Source of the DNA: Pedobacter soli
GTDB taxonomy: Bacteria; Bacteroidota; Bacteroidia; Sphingobacteriales; Sphingobacteriaceae
NCBI RefSeq assembly: GCF_900101435.1
Contig: NZ_FMZH01000004.1
Coordinates: 465,568 to 529,567 of the forward strand
DNA: 64,000 nucleotides
Reading direction: 5' to 3'
Shown here: one piece after another, positions 1 through 8,976 of the stretch
Layout: every line of letters starts with the position of its first letter
Position numbering within the stretch: position 1 is the stretch's first letter
Program-made: the position numbers and the translations under genes
The notes under the pieces: model-generated
What the model saw: only the letters and a program-made list of their open reading frames with translations
What the model was told of the DNA's origin: nothing
Databases searched by the model: none

Positions 1-392
1 ATAAGCATACAGTTATTGCCGATAGTTACAAAAGGCTGTATATCGCAGCACTGATCAATAAAGGTATTGTGTCCCATCACTAAATCGGGCCAAACATTGG
101 CTTTTGAGGAAACATAACTGGCAAAGCCATATCCCGCTGCGCTTACCTTATTATATACACTTTCACGCGCACTGTTTCTACCTATGGCAATATGCATTTT
201 ATAGGCATCGGGAGGAAAATCTTTAGTTACCTGCGCAAAGCTTAAAATAGGTAGGTTTTGTAATGTACTTCCTGCGGGTGGCACATAAGCATCATCAACA
301 CAAAAGGCAACTACATTATAAGGGCTGTCTTTCGTAAATGAATAACAAATAAATTCGGCCATTTTTCCTGTTCCATAGATAATAACGTTCAT
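1..392 (-). CDS. NeuD/PglD-like sugar O-acyltransferase, N-terminal part (truncated by window edge)
   Basis: Reading leftward from the ATG at 390-392, an open frame runs off the window with 130 complete codons. It begins MNVIIYGTGKMAEFIC, a Rossmann-like nucleotide/sugar binding start (GTGKMAE) as in the PglD N-terminal domain. From about residue 95 onward hydrophobic/Gly/Asn periodicity (NVWPDLVMGHNTFID, then IQPFVTIGNNC) fits the start of a left-handed hexapeptide beta-helix. Such proteins acetylate nucleotide-linked or polymer-bound sugars. It diverges from the export gene at 1115, so the polysaccharide locus probably continues to the left. The family call rests on pattern only; the catalytic His region lies outside the window. 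Confidence 0.8.
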   Translation of the reverse strand, partial: MNVIIYGTGKMAEFICYSFTKDSPYNVVAFCVDDAYVPPAGSTLQNLPILSFAQVTKDFPPDAYKMHIAIGRNSARESVYNKVSAAGYGFASYVSSKANVWPDLVMGHNTFIDQCCDIQPFVTIGNNCML

Positions 393-1114
393 AATTTAGT
401 TTTTGGTGAATTACTAATTTAGGTATTAGATAGCCTTGTTATCGGGCTTAAATGCATACTGTACAGTTATTGCATACCCCTGTTTACAGTTTGCACATTT
501 GCGCAACCGGGCTGTTTCAGCAATGATTTGCCAGGCTATATTTTGGCCACGGCCAGAATGTTAATCGTTTTACAAGTGCCAAAAGGCTAAAATCGAAATT
601 AACCGGCAGGCAATGCCAAAAATTAATATTTAAAAGCCAGGTCATACACCTGTAAAAGTGGTTGCACAACCGGGCGGAAATGGCCTGAAAACAAAATAGC
701 AAAGGCTCAGATTGAAGCTTTAGCCTCACACCATTTTAAAAAATTACAACCTTACTGACCAGCTTTTAAAAATGAGGCTTAAAAAAGGCCAAAAATCATC
801 GGGTTTATTGTAGTATTAAACAGCTTTTTTAAATGTTAAATCAATTTCTGACGTTTTTTAGATTTTGGCGATTAAATTTTTCTGCTAATTGGGTTATTTT
901 TCGTCAAAAACCGCGCTTGTTTTTTTACATCTTCTGCGCCAGAAAATTCACAAATCCTGTATAATTAATGCGTATAGTTACTGGATTATTGTATATGCTG
1001 TTTGTTAATTATACAATTTAAATACAACCCCCTTTGGCCTATAAAACATTGGGTCTTTAATGCATAGCTTAGTTCTCAATAAATCGAATCACAAACCAAA
1101 CGATTACTTAAGCT
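393..1114. other. 722-bp divergent intergenic region
   Basis: No credible gene was found here: the frames that stay open show no recognisable start context or protein character. The part next to the export gene (about 830-1110) is very AT-rich, as expected for promoters of the rightward operon, and contains the dyad at 988-1017 listed separately. Two short similar GC-richer words (GCGCAACCGGGC near 500 and GCACAACCGGGCGG near 665) occur about 165 bp apart; their meaning is unknown. Confidence 0.5.
988..1017. promoter_or_regulatory. Dyad ATTGTATA-N14-TATACAAT upstream of the polysaccharide operon
   Basis: Two perfect 8-bp inverted arms (988-995 and 1010-1017) are separated by 14 bp, about 100 bp upstream of the first export gene. 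The spacing between arm centres is about two helical turns, which suits a dimeric regulator. It could be an operator for the capsule operon, or a chance dyad in AT-rich DNA. No matching regulator gene is known from the sequence. Confidence 0.3.
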
Positions 1115-1873
1115 ATGAAAAAAGTAATATTATTTATCGCCATATATACATGCCTTGCAACAGGCTGCGCTCCTAGAAGAGACTTAGTATATTTTAGTAA
1201 CCTGGCTAAACAAACCAGCGATGAGAAATTACCATCGCAGGAGGTAAAAATACAACAGAACGACCTGTTAAGTGTAAGCATTAATAGCTTAAACCAGGAA
1301 TCGAATGTATTGTTTGCCGTAAACACCAAAGCACCCAGCGCCGAAAACAACTATAAGGTAGAAGGTTACCGGGTAAATAAAGACGGAATGATTAATCTAC
1401 CGGTAGTAGGTAATGTAAGGTTAGAAGGATTAACCATAGAGCAGGCCCAAAACACCATATCAAGAGAACTTGATAAATATGTTAAAAAACCGGTGGTTGA
1501 TATTCAGCTGGTAAACTTTAAGGTAACCGTAATAGGCGAAGTAAACCGGCCATCAAATTTTACTGTTCAGGGAGATAATATTAACCTCTTACAGGCCTTA
1601 GGTATGGCCGGCGATATGACTGTGTACGGTAAACGCGATAATGTGCTCGTAATCAGGGAGCAAAACGGGCAGCGCGTAATGAAAAGATTAAACCTGAACA
1701 ACCAGGATGTAATGAATTCGCCTTTCTTCTTCCTTAAACAAAATGATATTGTATATGTAGAACCCGATAAATCAAAAGCAAGCGAGTATAGCACCAATAC
1801 CAGGGTAATGCCACTCGTAATTGCTTCGATATCTGCAGTAGCAGTATTAATAACAGCTGTATTAAAACAATAA
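1115..1873 (+). CDS. Wza-like polysaccharide export lipoprotein (Poly_export/SLBB)
   Basis: A 252-residue outer-membrane-type lipoprotein. The signal peptide ends in the lipobox LATGC with lipidated Cys18. Residues about 45-130 form the polysaccharide export domain (LLSVSINSLNQ, then the pattern DGMINLPVVGNVRLEGLT), followed by an SLBB-like segment (VTVIGEVNRPSNFTV, from about 135). A hydrophobic segment near the C-terminus (about 232-250) fits the extra anchor found in Bacteroidota and octameric Wza-type channels. It lies 20 bp upstream of the Wzc-type kinase, its expected partner in pushing polymer through the envelope, and heads the locus after a long promoter region. Confidence 0.93.
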   Translation: MKKVILFIAIYTCLATGCAPRRDLVYFSNLAKQTSDEKLPSQEVKIQQNDLLSVSINSLNQESNVLFAVNTKAPSAENNYKVEGYRVNKDGMINLPVVGNVRLEGLTIEQAQNTISRELDKYVKKPVVDIQLVNFKVTVIGEVNRPSNFTVQGDNINLLQALGMAGDMTVYGKRDNVLVIREQNGQRVMKRLNLNNQDVMNSPFFFLKQNDIVYVEPDKSKASEYSTNTRVMPLVIASISAVAVLITAVLKQ

Positions 1874-1893
1874 CGTCTCTTAAACACAAGAAC

Positions 1894-4185
1894 ATGTCTA
1901 AACAAATCGTAAGTGGTGGCGCAAAAGATTTTGCAGAAACTATGATAAGTTTTGCCAGAAACTGGCCTTATTTCTTACTCAGTATTGCCATTTGTATGGG
2001 TGCAGTATATGGCTTTTTATACATCACCCCACCAAAATATAAAGTGAGCAGTACTTTATTAATCTCTGACGATAAAAACGGTGCAGCCATGTCAAACAGC
2101 ACCGCATTCAGCGATCTCAATATGTTTCAAACGGTTAAAACTGTTGATAATGAAATCGAGATCCTGAGATCGCGCGACCTGATTTTTAAAGTATTGAAAA
2201 AACTCAATCTCGAAACGGCTTATTTTAAAAAGGAAGGTTTTAGGGAGAAAGAACTTTATGGTAAAACATCACCCTTGGTGGTTACCGCCATCAGCTTAAA
2301 AAATGGTGCTTATGCCCGTAAAATCAATATTTCTTATCTCGACGATGTTTCTTACATTATCCAGGATAGCCTGAATACCAATATTGTAAAGTATGGCGAT
2401 ACGTTACATAATAAAAACTATGTAGTTAAAGTAGAAAAAGGACCTGCATATAAAAGCGAATTCGGCAAAATTAAAATCCAGTTTAAAAACCTGTACAAAA
2501 TGACTGAAGCCTATAGTCTGGTTTCGCTAAAAATTGTGCCGGTGGTTAAAGATGCAAACACCATTACCATAAGCTTAAACGATGTGGTGCCGCAAAGGGG
2601 TATTGATATTTTAAACGACCTGATCGAAACCTACAACATCAATAACGTTAACAATAAGAATACCATTGCCCGCAATACCATCCGCTTTATCGATAACAGG
2701 TTAAAATATCTGGTTAGCGATTTGTCTGGAACAGAAGAAGATGTAGAAAATTACAAACAGCAGAACCGTGTCACCGATATCAATATGGATGCACAGATGA
2801 ATGCTACCCGTACCAGCGAATACAACCAGTTACTGGAGAATTCATCGGTACAATTGCGGATTGTATCTTCTATAGAGAGCTATTTTAAAGGTAAACAAAG
2901 CCAGTACGATCTGGCGCCAAGTGCTATGGGCCTTAAAGACCCTATTTTAAACTCGCTCATTTCTAAGTTTAACGACTTACAGTTAGAACGCAACAGGATG
3001 TTGCGCACAGCAAATGCCGAAAACCCGTTGGTTTTAAATCTTAACGAGCAATTGGCCAGCCTGAAAACCAACATACTGGAAAACCTGAGCAGCATTAAAC
3101 AAGGTTTTGTGATTGAACGCAATAACTTAAGGGCCAATTATTCACAGTATGATAGTAAAATCAAATCTGTGCCTACTATAGAACGTGGTTTGCTGGAAAG
3201 AAGCCGCGAGCAAAGTGTAAAATCGGGACTATATAAATATCTGTTACAAAAAAGGGAGGAAACGGCTTTATCGCTCTCAGCCACCGTCCCTACTTCGCAG
3301 GTAGTAGATAAGCCTGCTTACAACACTATACCAGATAGCCCAAAACAGCCATTGTTATATTTGTGCGGTTTTATTCTCGGATTTCTTGTACCTGCAGGCA
3401 CCATTTACATTAAAGGTTTCTTCAATAACAAAGTACAGGATGCCAGCACTATCGAATTAACCGGTGCAAAAATGCTGGGTGAGCTTTCGCATAACCTCGA
3501 TAAAAGCACCATTGTTTTTCAAAAAGACAACCGCTCTACCATCTCCGAATTATTCAGGTACATCCGGATGAATTTAGGGCTGATGGCCAATAACAGCGAT
3601 AACAAGGTAATGCTGGTAACCTCGAGCATGAAAGGAGAGGGTAAAACCTTCTTCAGTGTAAACCTGGCTACTACGTTAGGCATGCTGGATAAAAAAGTAG
3701 TGGTGCTCGAGTTTGATTTGAGAAAACCCGACCTGCTGAACAAGGTAGGCTTAAAACAAACCATAGGTTTAACCGATTACCTGCTTGATGATGCTGTGTT
3801 TTTAGAAGACATTATTAGGCCTACCAAAGTATCAGAACATATTTCGGTTATCGGTTGCGGCAAATCGCCCGAAAACCCTGCCGAAATCATGATGAGCCCC
3901 AAAATGGACATGCTTTTTGATGAACTGAAAGAAAAGTTCGATTATATCATCATCGATACGTCGCCTGTAGGGCAGGTAGCCGATGCCTTTAGTTTGGCCG
4001 AGTACGCCGACGTAAGCATTTATCTGGTGCGCTACAATTACACCAATAAATACCAGCTGGCCATATTGAAAGATATTTGCGAGAACAACAAACTTAAAAA
4101 CCCGATGGTGGTATTTAACGACGCCAAACGGGAGAAAAACCAGAAATACAGTTACGGCGGTTACGGTTATGCCATGGCTAACTAA
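1894..4185 (+). CDS. Wzc-type polysaccharide co-polymerase and BY-kinase
   Basis: A 763-residue inner-membrane chain-length regulator with a cytoplasmic bacterial tyrosine kinase domain. Transmembrane helix 1 is near residues 25-45 and helix 2 near 487-508 (LLYLCGFILGFLVPAG), bracketing a periplasmic, partly coiled-coil region. The kinase part shows Walker A GEGKT (581-585), Walker A' VVVLEFDLRKP, and Walker B YIIIDTSP near 685. The C-terminus ends in a tyrosine cluster (KYSYGGYGYAMAN), the site of trans-autophosphorylation in this family. It lies directly behind the export lipoprotein. No cognate low-molecular-weight or PHP-type tyrosine phosphatase is present in this window. Confidence 0.95.
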   Translation: MSKQIVSGGAKDFAETMISFARNWPYFLLSIAICMGAVYGFLYITPPKYKVSSTLLISDDKNGAAMSNSTAFSDLNMFQTVKTVDNEIEILRSRDLIFKVLKKLNLETAYFKKEGFREKELYGKTSPLVVTAISLKNGAYARKINISYLDDVSYIIQDSLNTNIVKYGDTLHNKNYVVKVEKGPAYKSEFGKIKIQFKNLYKMTEAYSLVSLKIVPVVKDANTITISLNDVVPQRGIDILNDLIETYNINNVNNKNTIARNTIRFIDNRLKYLVSDLSGTEEDVENYKQQNRVTDINMDAQMNATRTSEYNQLLENSSVQLRIVSSIESYFKGKQSQYDLAPSAMGLKDPILNSLISKFNDLQLERNRMLRTANAENPLVLNLNEQLASLKTNILENLSSIKQGFVIERNNLRANYSQYDSKIKSVPTIERGLLERSREQSVKSGLYKYLLQKREETALSLSATVPTSQVVDKPAYNTIPDSPKQPLLYLCGFILGFLVPAGTIYIKGFFNNKVQDASTIELTGAKMLGELSHNLDKSTIVFQKDNRSTISELFRYIRMNLGLMANNSDNKVMLVTSSMKGEGKTFFSVNLATTLGMLDKKVVVLEFDLRKPDLLNKVGLKQTIGLTDYLLDDAVFLEDIIRPTKVSEHISVIGCGKSPENPAEIMMSPKMDMLFDELKEKFDYIIIDTSPVGQVADAFSLAEYADVSIYLVRYNYTNKYQLAILKDICENNKLKNPMVVFNDAKREKNQKYSYGGYGYAMAN

Positions 4186-4392
4186 TGTCGTCCTATTTTA
4201 TTCAGAATACCACGAATACCCAGTACCCAATACCAAATAAACGTCCCCAAACGATTTAATTCCTGTTTGCAAGCTTATTGAACCACGCGCCCTAACTAAG
4301 CACGGTTAAAAGTTCAGGCAGCTGTAAACTACTCACATTAAATTGCCCATTTGCCTCAAAAGCATCTAAGGTTTAAAGAACAAAAAAATAGT

Positions 4393-4497
4393 CATGTAAG
4401 TGATATAGCGAAGCTGTATCCGGTTGGCTAAAAACATTTAAACACTAAAAAAAGCATTATTACCTACAGCATGTAAGTGATATAGCGAAGCTTTATC
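4393..4497 (+). repeat. Pair of 23-bp direct repeats forming GAA-loop hairpins upstream of the NusG paralog
   Basis: Positions 4393-4415 and 4470-4492 are identical over 23 bp, 77 bp apart; the likeness extends loosely into a following TATC and CTAAAAA. Each copy contains GCGAAGC. In copy 1, GATATAGC (4402-4409) pairs with GCTGTATC (4413-4420) across a GAA loop, with one G-T wobble; copy 2 (4479-4497) keeps the hairpin with one T-T mismatch. The d(GCGAAGC) mini-hairpin is known to be unusually stable. The pair lies in the 352-bp gap between the kinase and the antiterminator gene, where a leader or recruitment site is expected. The rest of that gap (4186-4392) shows nothing recognisable. Confidence 0.75.
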
Positions 4498-4537
4498 AAA
4501 CGGTCTAAAAATTAAATCTTAATCTCTTTCAAATTAT

Positions 4538-5086
4538 ATGGAATCTAAAATTAACTACCGCCCCTCGTTTCCTAAAAAATGGTTCGTAATCTATACCCGT
4601 CCACGTTGGGAAAAAAAAGTTGACAAATTGCTTCAGGAGCAGGGATTTGAATCGTTTTGCCCGGTTAGAAATGTAGAAAACCAATGGGCCGACAGAAAGA
4701 AAATAGTTAGCCTGCCGCTTTTTACCGGATACGTTTTTGTAAAAATTGATGAAAGAGATGGATTTAAAGTTCGATTAATTCAGGGCGTACTCAATTTCAT
4801 TCATTACATGGGGAAACCTGCCATCGTGAGAGATAGCGAAATAGAACGCCTGAAACACATTATGGATGCCTATAACGATGTTGATATAGTGAGTTTGAGC
4901 GGTGTATCCAAAGGCGATCGCGTCCGGATCAGCAATGGTCTTTTCCACAACCAGGAAGGAGAAGTGATCCAGATTCAGGGCAAACATGTACTCATGTCTT
5001 TCGATCATTTAGATTGTGCTGTAGTAACCCGTGTACCTATAAGCAACCTTACTTTAACCGTTAACCCACAACAACATTATGTATAA
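4538..5086 (+). CDS. UpxY/RfaH-like NusG paralog, transcription antiterminator
   Basis: A 182-residue specialised NusG paralog. Residues about 13-115 form the NGN domain ([16 protein letters not shown], and [12 protein letters not shown]), and about 122-175 the KOW domain ([19 protein letters not shown]). Family members load on RNA polymerase to let it read through long capsule operons; in Bacteroides the UpxY proteins are encoded at the start of capsule loci and act on their own 5' leader. Here it follows a 352-bp leader with two hairpin repeats and precedes at least ten tightly packed biosynthesis genes. It overlaps the next gene by 8 bp. General NusG is not in this window. Confidence 0.93.
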   Translation: MESKINYRPSFPKKWFVIYTRPRWEKKVDKLLQEQGFESFCPVRNVENQWADRKKIVSLPLFTGYVFVKIDERDGFKVRLIQGVLNFIHYMGKPAIVRDSEIERLKHIMDAYNDVDIVSLSGVSKGDRVRISNGLFHNQEGEVIQIQGKHVLMSFDHLDCAVVTRVPISNLTLTVNPQQHYV

Positions 5087-6377
5087 TTCTGAAGATAATT
5101 TAAAAATGTCGGTAATCGGCTTAGGATATGTTGGTTTACCACTGGCAGTAGAATTTGCCAAGAAATACAAAGTATTCGGTTTCGATATTAATGAAAGCCG
5201 CATAGCAGAGCTGAAAGCCGGATATGACAATACGCTTGAAGTAACTGAAGAAGCACTAAATGAAGTGCTTACTTTTGAATGCACTACGCTACAAGGCTTG
5301 TATTGTACCAACGAGCTGGAAAAATTACGCAGTTCTTCGGTTTACATTGTAACTGTACCCACACCGGTTGATAAAAACAACCGACCGGATTTAACCCCCT
5401 TAATTAAAGCCAGTGCAGTAGTGGCAAAAGTTTTAAAGAAAGGCGATATCGTAGTTTACGAATCGACTGTTTATCCTGGTGTTACTGAAGACGAATGTGT
5501 ACCGGTTCTGGAAAAAGGATCGGGATTGGTATTTAACAAAGACTTTTTTGCAGGTTATTCACCCGAACGCATTAACCCTGGCGATAAACAACATACGGTA
5601 GCCAATATCTTAAAAATTACTTCGGGCTCTACACCAGAGGCAGCAGAAAAAATCGATGCTTTATACCGTTCGGTGATTAACGCCGGTACTTACAAAGCTT
5701 CTTCTATTAAAGTGGCCGAAGCAGCAAAAGTGATCGAAAATGCTCAGCGCGATATCAATATTGCTTTTGTGAACGAACTGGCCATGATATTTAATACTCT
5801 TGGCATCGATACTTCTGAGGTGTTGGCAGCTGCAGGTACCAAATGGAACTTCTTAAACTTTAAACCTGGTTTGGTTGGCGGTCACTGCATTGGCGTCGAT
5901 CCTTATTATTTAGCCCAAAAAGCACAGGAAGCCGGTTACCACCCCGAAATTATTTTAGCCGGCAGGCGTGTAAACGACGGTATGGGCAAATATGTGGCTG
6001 ATCAGATGATTAGAAAGATGATTGCCAAAAACATCCATATTGTAGGGGCAGAGGTGCTTGTATTGGGTTTTACCTTTAAAGAAAACTGCCCCGATGTACG
6101 CAACACCAAGGTAATTGATATTATCAGGCGTTTAGAAGAATACAAGGTAAATGTAACCATTCACGATCCCTGGGCCAATCCTGATCAGGCCAACCATAAT
6201 TATGGTGTGATTTGCGAAAATGGTTCTTCAAAAACCAGGCGTTATGATGGGATCGTACTTGCTGTGGCACACCAGGCCTTTGATAGCCTGAATATTGCCG
6301 AATTGCGTAAACCTACCTGTGTAGTTTACGATATCAAATCAGTTTTACCGCAATCAATGGAAACGGTTCGTTTGTAA
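5079..6377 (+). CDS. Nucleotide-sugar dehydrogenase, TviB/WbpO-like (UDP-HexNAc to UDP-HexNAcA)
   Basis: A 432-residue UDP-glucose/GDP-mannose dehydrogenase superfamily enzyme that oxidises C6 of a UDP-N-acetylhexosamine to a uronic acid with two NAD+. The N-terminal NAD site is [16 protein letters not shown] (residues 12-27), the substrate signature SPERINPGD is at 161-169, and the catalytic Cys270 is in [15 protein letters not shown]. The short pattern around [16 protein letters not shown] and the Cys motif match the TviB/WbpO branch more than UDP-glucose dehydrogenase, though substrate cannot be fixed by eye. The start overlaps the antiterminator by 8 bp; an internal Met (codon 10) just before the NAD motif is an alternative. 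Confidence 0.9.
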   Translation: MYNSEDNLKMSVIGLGYVGLPLAVEFAKKYKVFGFDINESRIAELKAGYDNTLEVTEEALNEVLTFECTTLQGLYCTNELEKLRSSSVYIVTVPTPVDKNNRPDLTPLIKASAVVAKVLKKGDIVVYESTVYPGVTEDECVPVLEKGSGLVFNKDFFAGYSPERINPGDKQHTVANILKITSGSTPEAAEKIDALYRSVINAGTYKASSIKVAEAAKVIENAQRDINIAFVNELAMIFNTLGIDTSEVLAAAGTKWNFLNFKPGLVGGHCIGVDPYYLAQKAQEAGYHPEIILAGRRVNDGMGKYVADQMIRKMIAKNIHIVGAEVLVLGFTFKENCPDVRNTKVIDIIRRLEEYKVNVTIHDPWANPDQANHNYGVICENGSSKTRRYDGIVLAVAHQAFDSLNIAELRKPTCVVYDIKSVLPQSMETVRL

Positions 6378-6382
6378 AAGCC

Positions 6383-7825
6383 ATGAGTTTAACATATAAA
6401 GCACGATCGGGCATTATATGGTCGATTGGGCAGCAGTTTAGTGTTAAATTCATAAACCTGTTCATTACCATTATACTGGCCCGCTTATTAAGTCCGGCCG
6501 AATTTGGCTTAATTGCCATGCTCTCCATATTTATTGCCATAGGCAATTCCTTAATGGATAGCGGCTTAACTTCGTCACTCATTCGCACACGAACAGCCGG
6601 CCAAAAAGATTATTCGACCATATTTTTTTTTAACCTGTTGGGAAGCCTTGTCGTTTACGGCATATTTTTTATTTCCGCTCCGTTTATAGCTGATTTTTAC
6701 AGGCAACCGCAACTTACCAATATTGTCAGAATTTATGGTTTAACCTTTTTAATTAATGCTTTCTTCAGCATCCAAAGTACGCTCTTAACCAAGGAAATGA
6801 AGTTTAAGCTCCAAACAATCATCCAGATTCCTTCTGTAATTCTGGGCGGTTGTTTGGGCATTTTCCTGGCTAAAAATGGTTATGGCACCTGGAGCCTGGT
6901 ATGGATGAGCCTTTTAAGTGCAACAGTATCAACCATTTTGCACTGGTTTTATTCAGACTGGCGGCCGCGACTGCTCTTCAGCAAAAGGAGCTTCAGGAAA
7001 CATTTTCATTTTGGCTATAAAATGACGCTTTCCGGTTTGCTGGATACTGTTTACCAAAACTTGTATACCGTAATAATCGGACGCTTTTATGCCGCAACCC
7101 AACTTGGTTTTTATGCACGTGCAGATAGCCTGAGCCAGTTGCCTATCGGCATTATTTCTACTGCAATTAATAAAGTTACTTATCCCATGTTTTCGAACAT
7201 CAGCAATGACGATGTAAAGCTTAAAATGGTATACAAAAGGTTAATGCAGCAGGTTTTATTCTGGAATGCACCGATCTTGATTTTTCTGGCCTTAATTGCC
7301 CAACCTTTAATTTCGCTGCTTTTAACCGATAAGTGGTTGCCATCAGTACCTTATTTCCAGATTTTGTGCATTGCCGGGGTTTTGTACCCTTTACATGCCT
7401 ACAACTTAAATATTTTAAAAGTTAAAGGACACAGCGGGCAGTTTTTAAAACTCGAAATACTGAAAAAAGTGCTAAGTGTAATTGGAATTGTTTGTGTCAT
7501 TCCATTTGGCATTATGGGGCTTCTGTACTTCCAGTTGTTTTTTACTGTTTTTGCCTATTACATTAATTCCATTTACAGTGGCCGTTTAATCAACTATCCA
7601 CTTAAAGAACAGCTTCATGATATTGCGCCTATTTTAATGTTATCTAGCCTTTTAGGTTTAGCGTGTTATGGCCTCGATAAATGGTTCCTTGCGCAATATC
7701 AGCTCAATAACTTTCTGCGGATTGTAGGGTTGAGCGTTGTTTACGCCGGCTTTTACCTGGGCATAAGTAATACCATCCGCTTAGCAGCCTTAACTGATTT
7801 TAAACAATTAATCCTCAAACAATGA
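6383..7825 (+). CDS. Wzx-type oligosaccharide flippase (MOP superfamily, WzxC/TuaB-like)
   Basis: A 480-residue integral membrane protein with about 12-14 hydrophobic helices. The start, IIWSIGQQFSVKFINLFI followed by ARLLSPAEFGLIAML, is the signature of the polysaccharide transporter branch of the MOP superfamily. These proteins move undecaprenyl-linked repeat units to the periplasmic face for polymerisation. It is 5 bp downstream of the dehydrogenase and overlaps the next gene by 4 bp (ATGA), so translation is probably coupled. WzxC/TuaB-like members are common in Bacteroidota capsule loci. Confidence 0.93.
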   Translation: MSLTYKARSGIIWSIGQQFSVKFINLFITIILARLLSPAEFGLIAMLSIFIAIGNSLMDSGLTSSLIRTRTAGQKDYSTIFFFNLLGSLVVYGIFFISAPFIADFYRQPQLTNIVRIYGLTFLINAFFSIQSTLLTKEMKFKLQTIIQIPSVILGGCLGIFLAKNGYGTWSLVWMSLLSATVSTILHWFYSDWRPRLLFSKRSFRKHFHFGYKMTLSGLLDTVYQNLYTVIIGRFYAATQLGFYARADSLSQLPIGIISTAINKVTYPMFSNISNDDVKLKMVYKRLMQQVLFWNAPILIFLALIAQPLISLLLTDKWLPSVPYFQILCIAGVLYPLHAYNLNILKVKGHSGQFLKLEILKKVLSVIGIVCVIPFGIMGLLYFQLFFTVFAYYINSIYSGRLINYPLKEQLHDIAPILMLSSLLGLACYGLDKWFLAQYQLNNFLRIVGLSVVYAGFYLGISNTIRLAALTDFKQLILKQ

Positions 7826-8976
7826 TACCTGTAACCAAACCCTTTTTGCCTAAGCAGGCAGATTTTAAAAGCTATGTAAGTAGCATTTGGGCCAGACAGT
7901 GGCTCACCAATAACGGACCATTGGTAAACGAACTGGAAATAAAGTTACAACAGTATTTGGCGCTCCCGCATTTACTTTATGTTACCAACGGTACAATAGC
8001 CCTGCAGCTGGCCATACAGGCTTTAGAAATTAAGGGAGAAGTAATTACCACGCCTTTTTCTTTTGTGGCTACCACCAGCAGCATTGTTTGGCAGGGATGC
8101 AAACCGGTATTTGTAGATATAGATGAAGAAACGCTTAACATTGATCCGGATAAAATTGAAGCCGCTATAACGCCCAGAACAACAGCTATTTTAGCAACAC
8201 ATGTATTTGGTAACCCTTGCGATATTGATGCGATAGACCGCATTGCTAAAAAACACAACTTAAAGGTAGTTTACGATGCTGCACACTGTTTTGGTACCCA
8301 GTATAAAGGCAAATCGATTTTTGCCTATGGCGATGTAAGTACAACCAGTTTCCACGCTACCAAACTTTTCCATACGATAGAAGGTGGCGCGGTATTTACA
8401 CAAAATCCTGATATTTTAAAAAGAATGGCGCTCATGCGCAACTTTGGATACAGCGGGGTAGATACTTTCTCAGAACTGGGAACCAACGCTAAAAACTCAG
8501 AGTTTCATGCTGCAATGGGCTTATGTAACCTCAACTATGTCGATCAGATCCTGAATAAGCGCAAAGAACTATCACAGCATTATGCCATGCGCCTCAACAA
8601 AATTGACGCTCAGTTTCAGGTAATACAAGCGGATACCGATTTCAATTATGCTTACTTCCCGGTTATTTTCCGGTCAGAAGAAATTATGCTTGATACCATG
8701 AAACAGCTCGAACTGGTTCAGGTGTATTGCAGAAGGTACTTTTATCCATCACTGTCGGCGTTGCCTTACATCGATAAAATAAACATGCCTATTTGCGATT
8801 CGATTGCCAAACGCATCATGTGTCTGCCACTGTACCATACACTAACCAGCGCCGATCAGGACCTGGTGGTGAGAATTATTTTAAGAACTCAGAATTACCG
8901 CAAAAAACAAGTTGTTAAACTTGCCGATTATGGCCATCTCGTTAATGGCAGCAGGGTTGCGGTAAATGGACGTTAA
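7822..8976 (+). CDS. DegT/DnrJ/EryC1/StrS-family sugar aminotransferase
   Basis: A 384-residue PLP enzyme that would install an amino group on a nucleotide-linked keto sugar. It begins MIPVTKPFLPKQADF, has the family hallmark TNGTIALQLAI, an Asp region VVYDAAHCFG for the PLP ring nitrogen, and the Schiff-base Lys181 within SFHATKLFHTIEGG. The amino-acid pattern around the Lys is like QdtB/FdtB/VioA-type aminotransferases. It shares ATGA with the flippase gene and TAATG with the next glycosyltransferase. The exact sugar is unknown; a keto-sugar source may be the dehydratase at 27643. Confidence 0.92.
   Translation: MIPVTKPFLPKQADFKSYVSSIWARQWLTNNGPLVNELEIKLQQYLALPHLLYVTNGTIALQLAIQALEIKGEVITTPFSFVATTSSIVWQGCKPVFVDIDEETLNIDPDKIEAAITPRTTAILATHVFGNPCDIDAIDRIAKKHNLKVVYDAAHCFGTQYKGKSIFAYGDVSTTSFHATKLFHTIEGGAVFTQNPDILKRMALMRNFGYSGVDTFSELGTNAKNSEFHAAMGLCNLNYVDQILNKRKELSQHYAMRLNKIDAQFQVIQADTDFNYAYFPVIFRSEEIMLDTMKQLELVQVYCRRYFYPSLSALPYIDKINMPICDSIAKRIMCLPLYHTLTSADQDLVVRIILRTQNYRKKQVVKLADYGHLVNGSRVAVNGR

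Noticed and set aside
517..729. 70-codon open frame on the minus strand in the first long gap
   Set aside because: The predicted protein has no start context, a mixture of Cys, Trp and Phe without fold pattern, and no neighbour support; it looks like a chance frame.
1115..4185. Phase-variable invertible promoter controlling the capsule locus
   Set aside because: The inverted repeats seen are short and no site-specific recombinase gene is present in the window.
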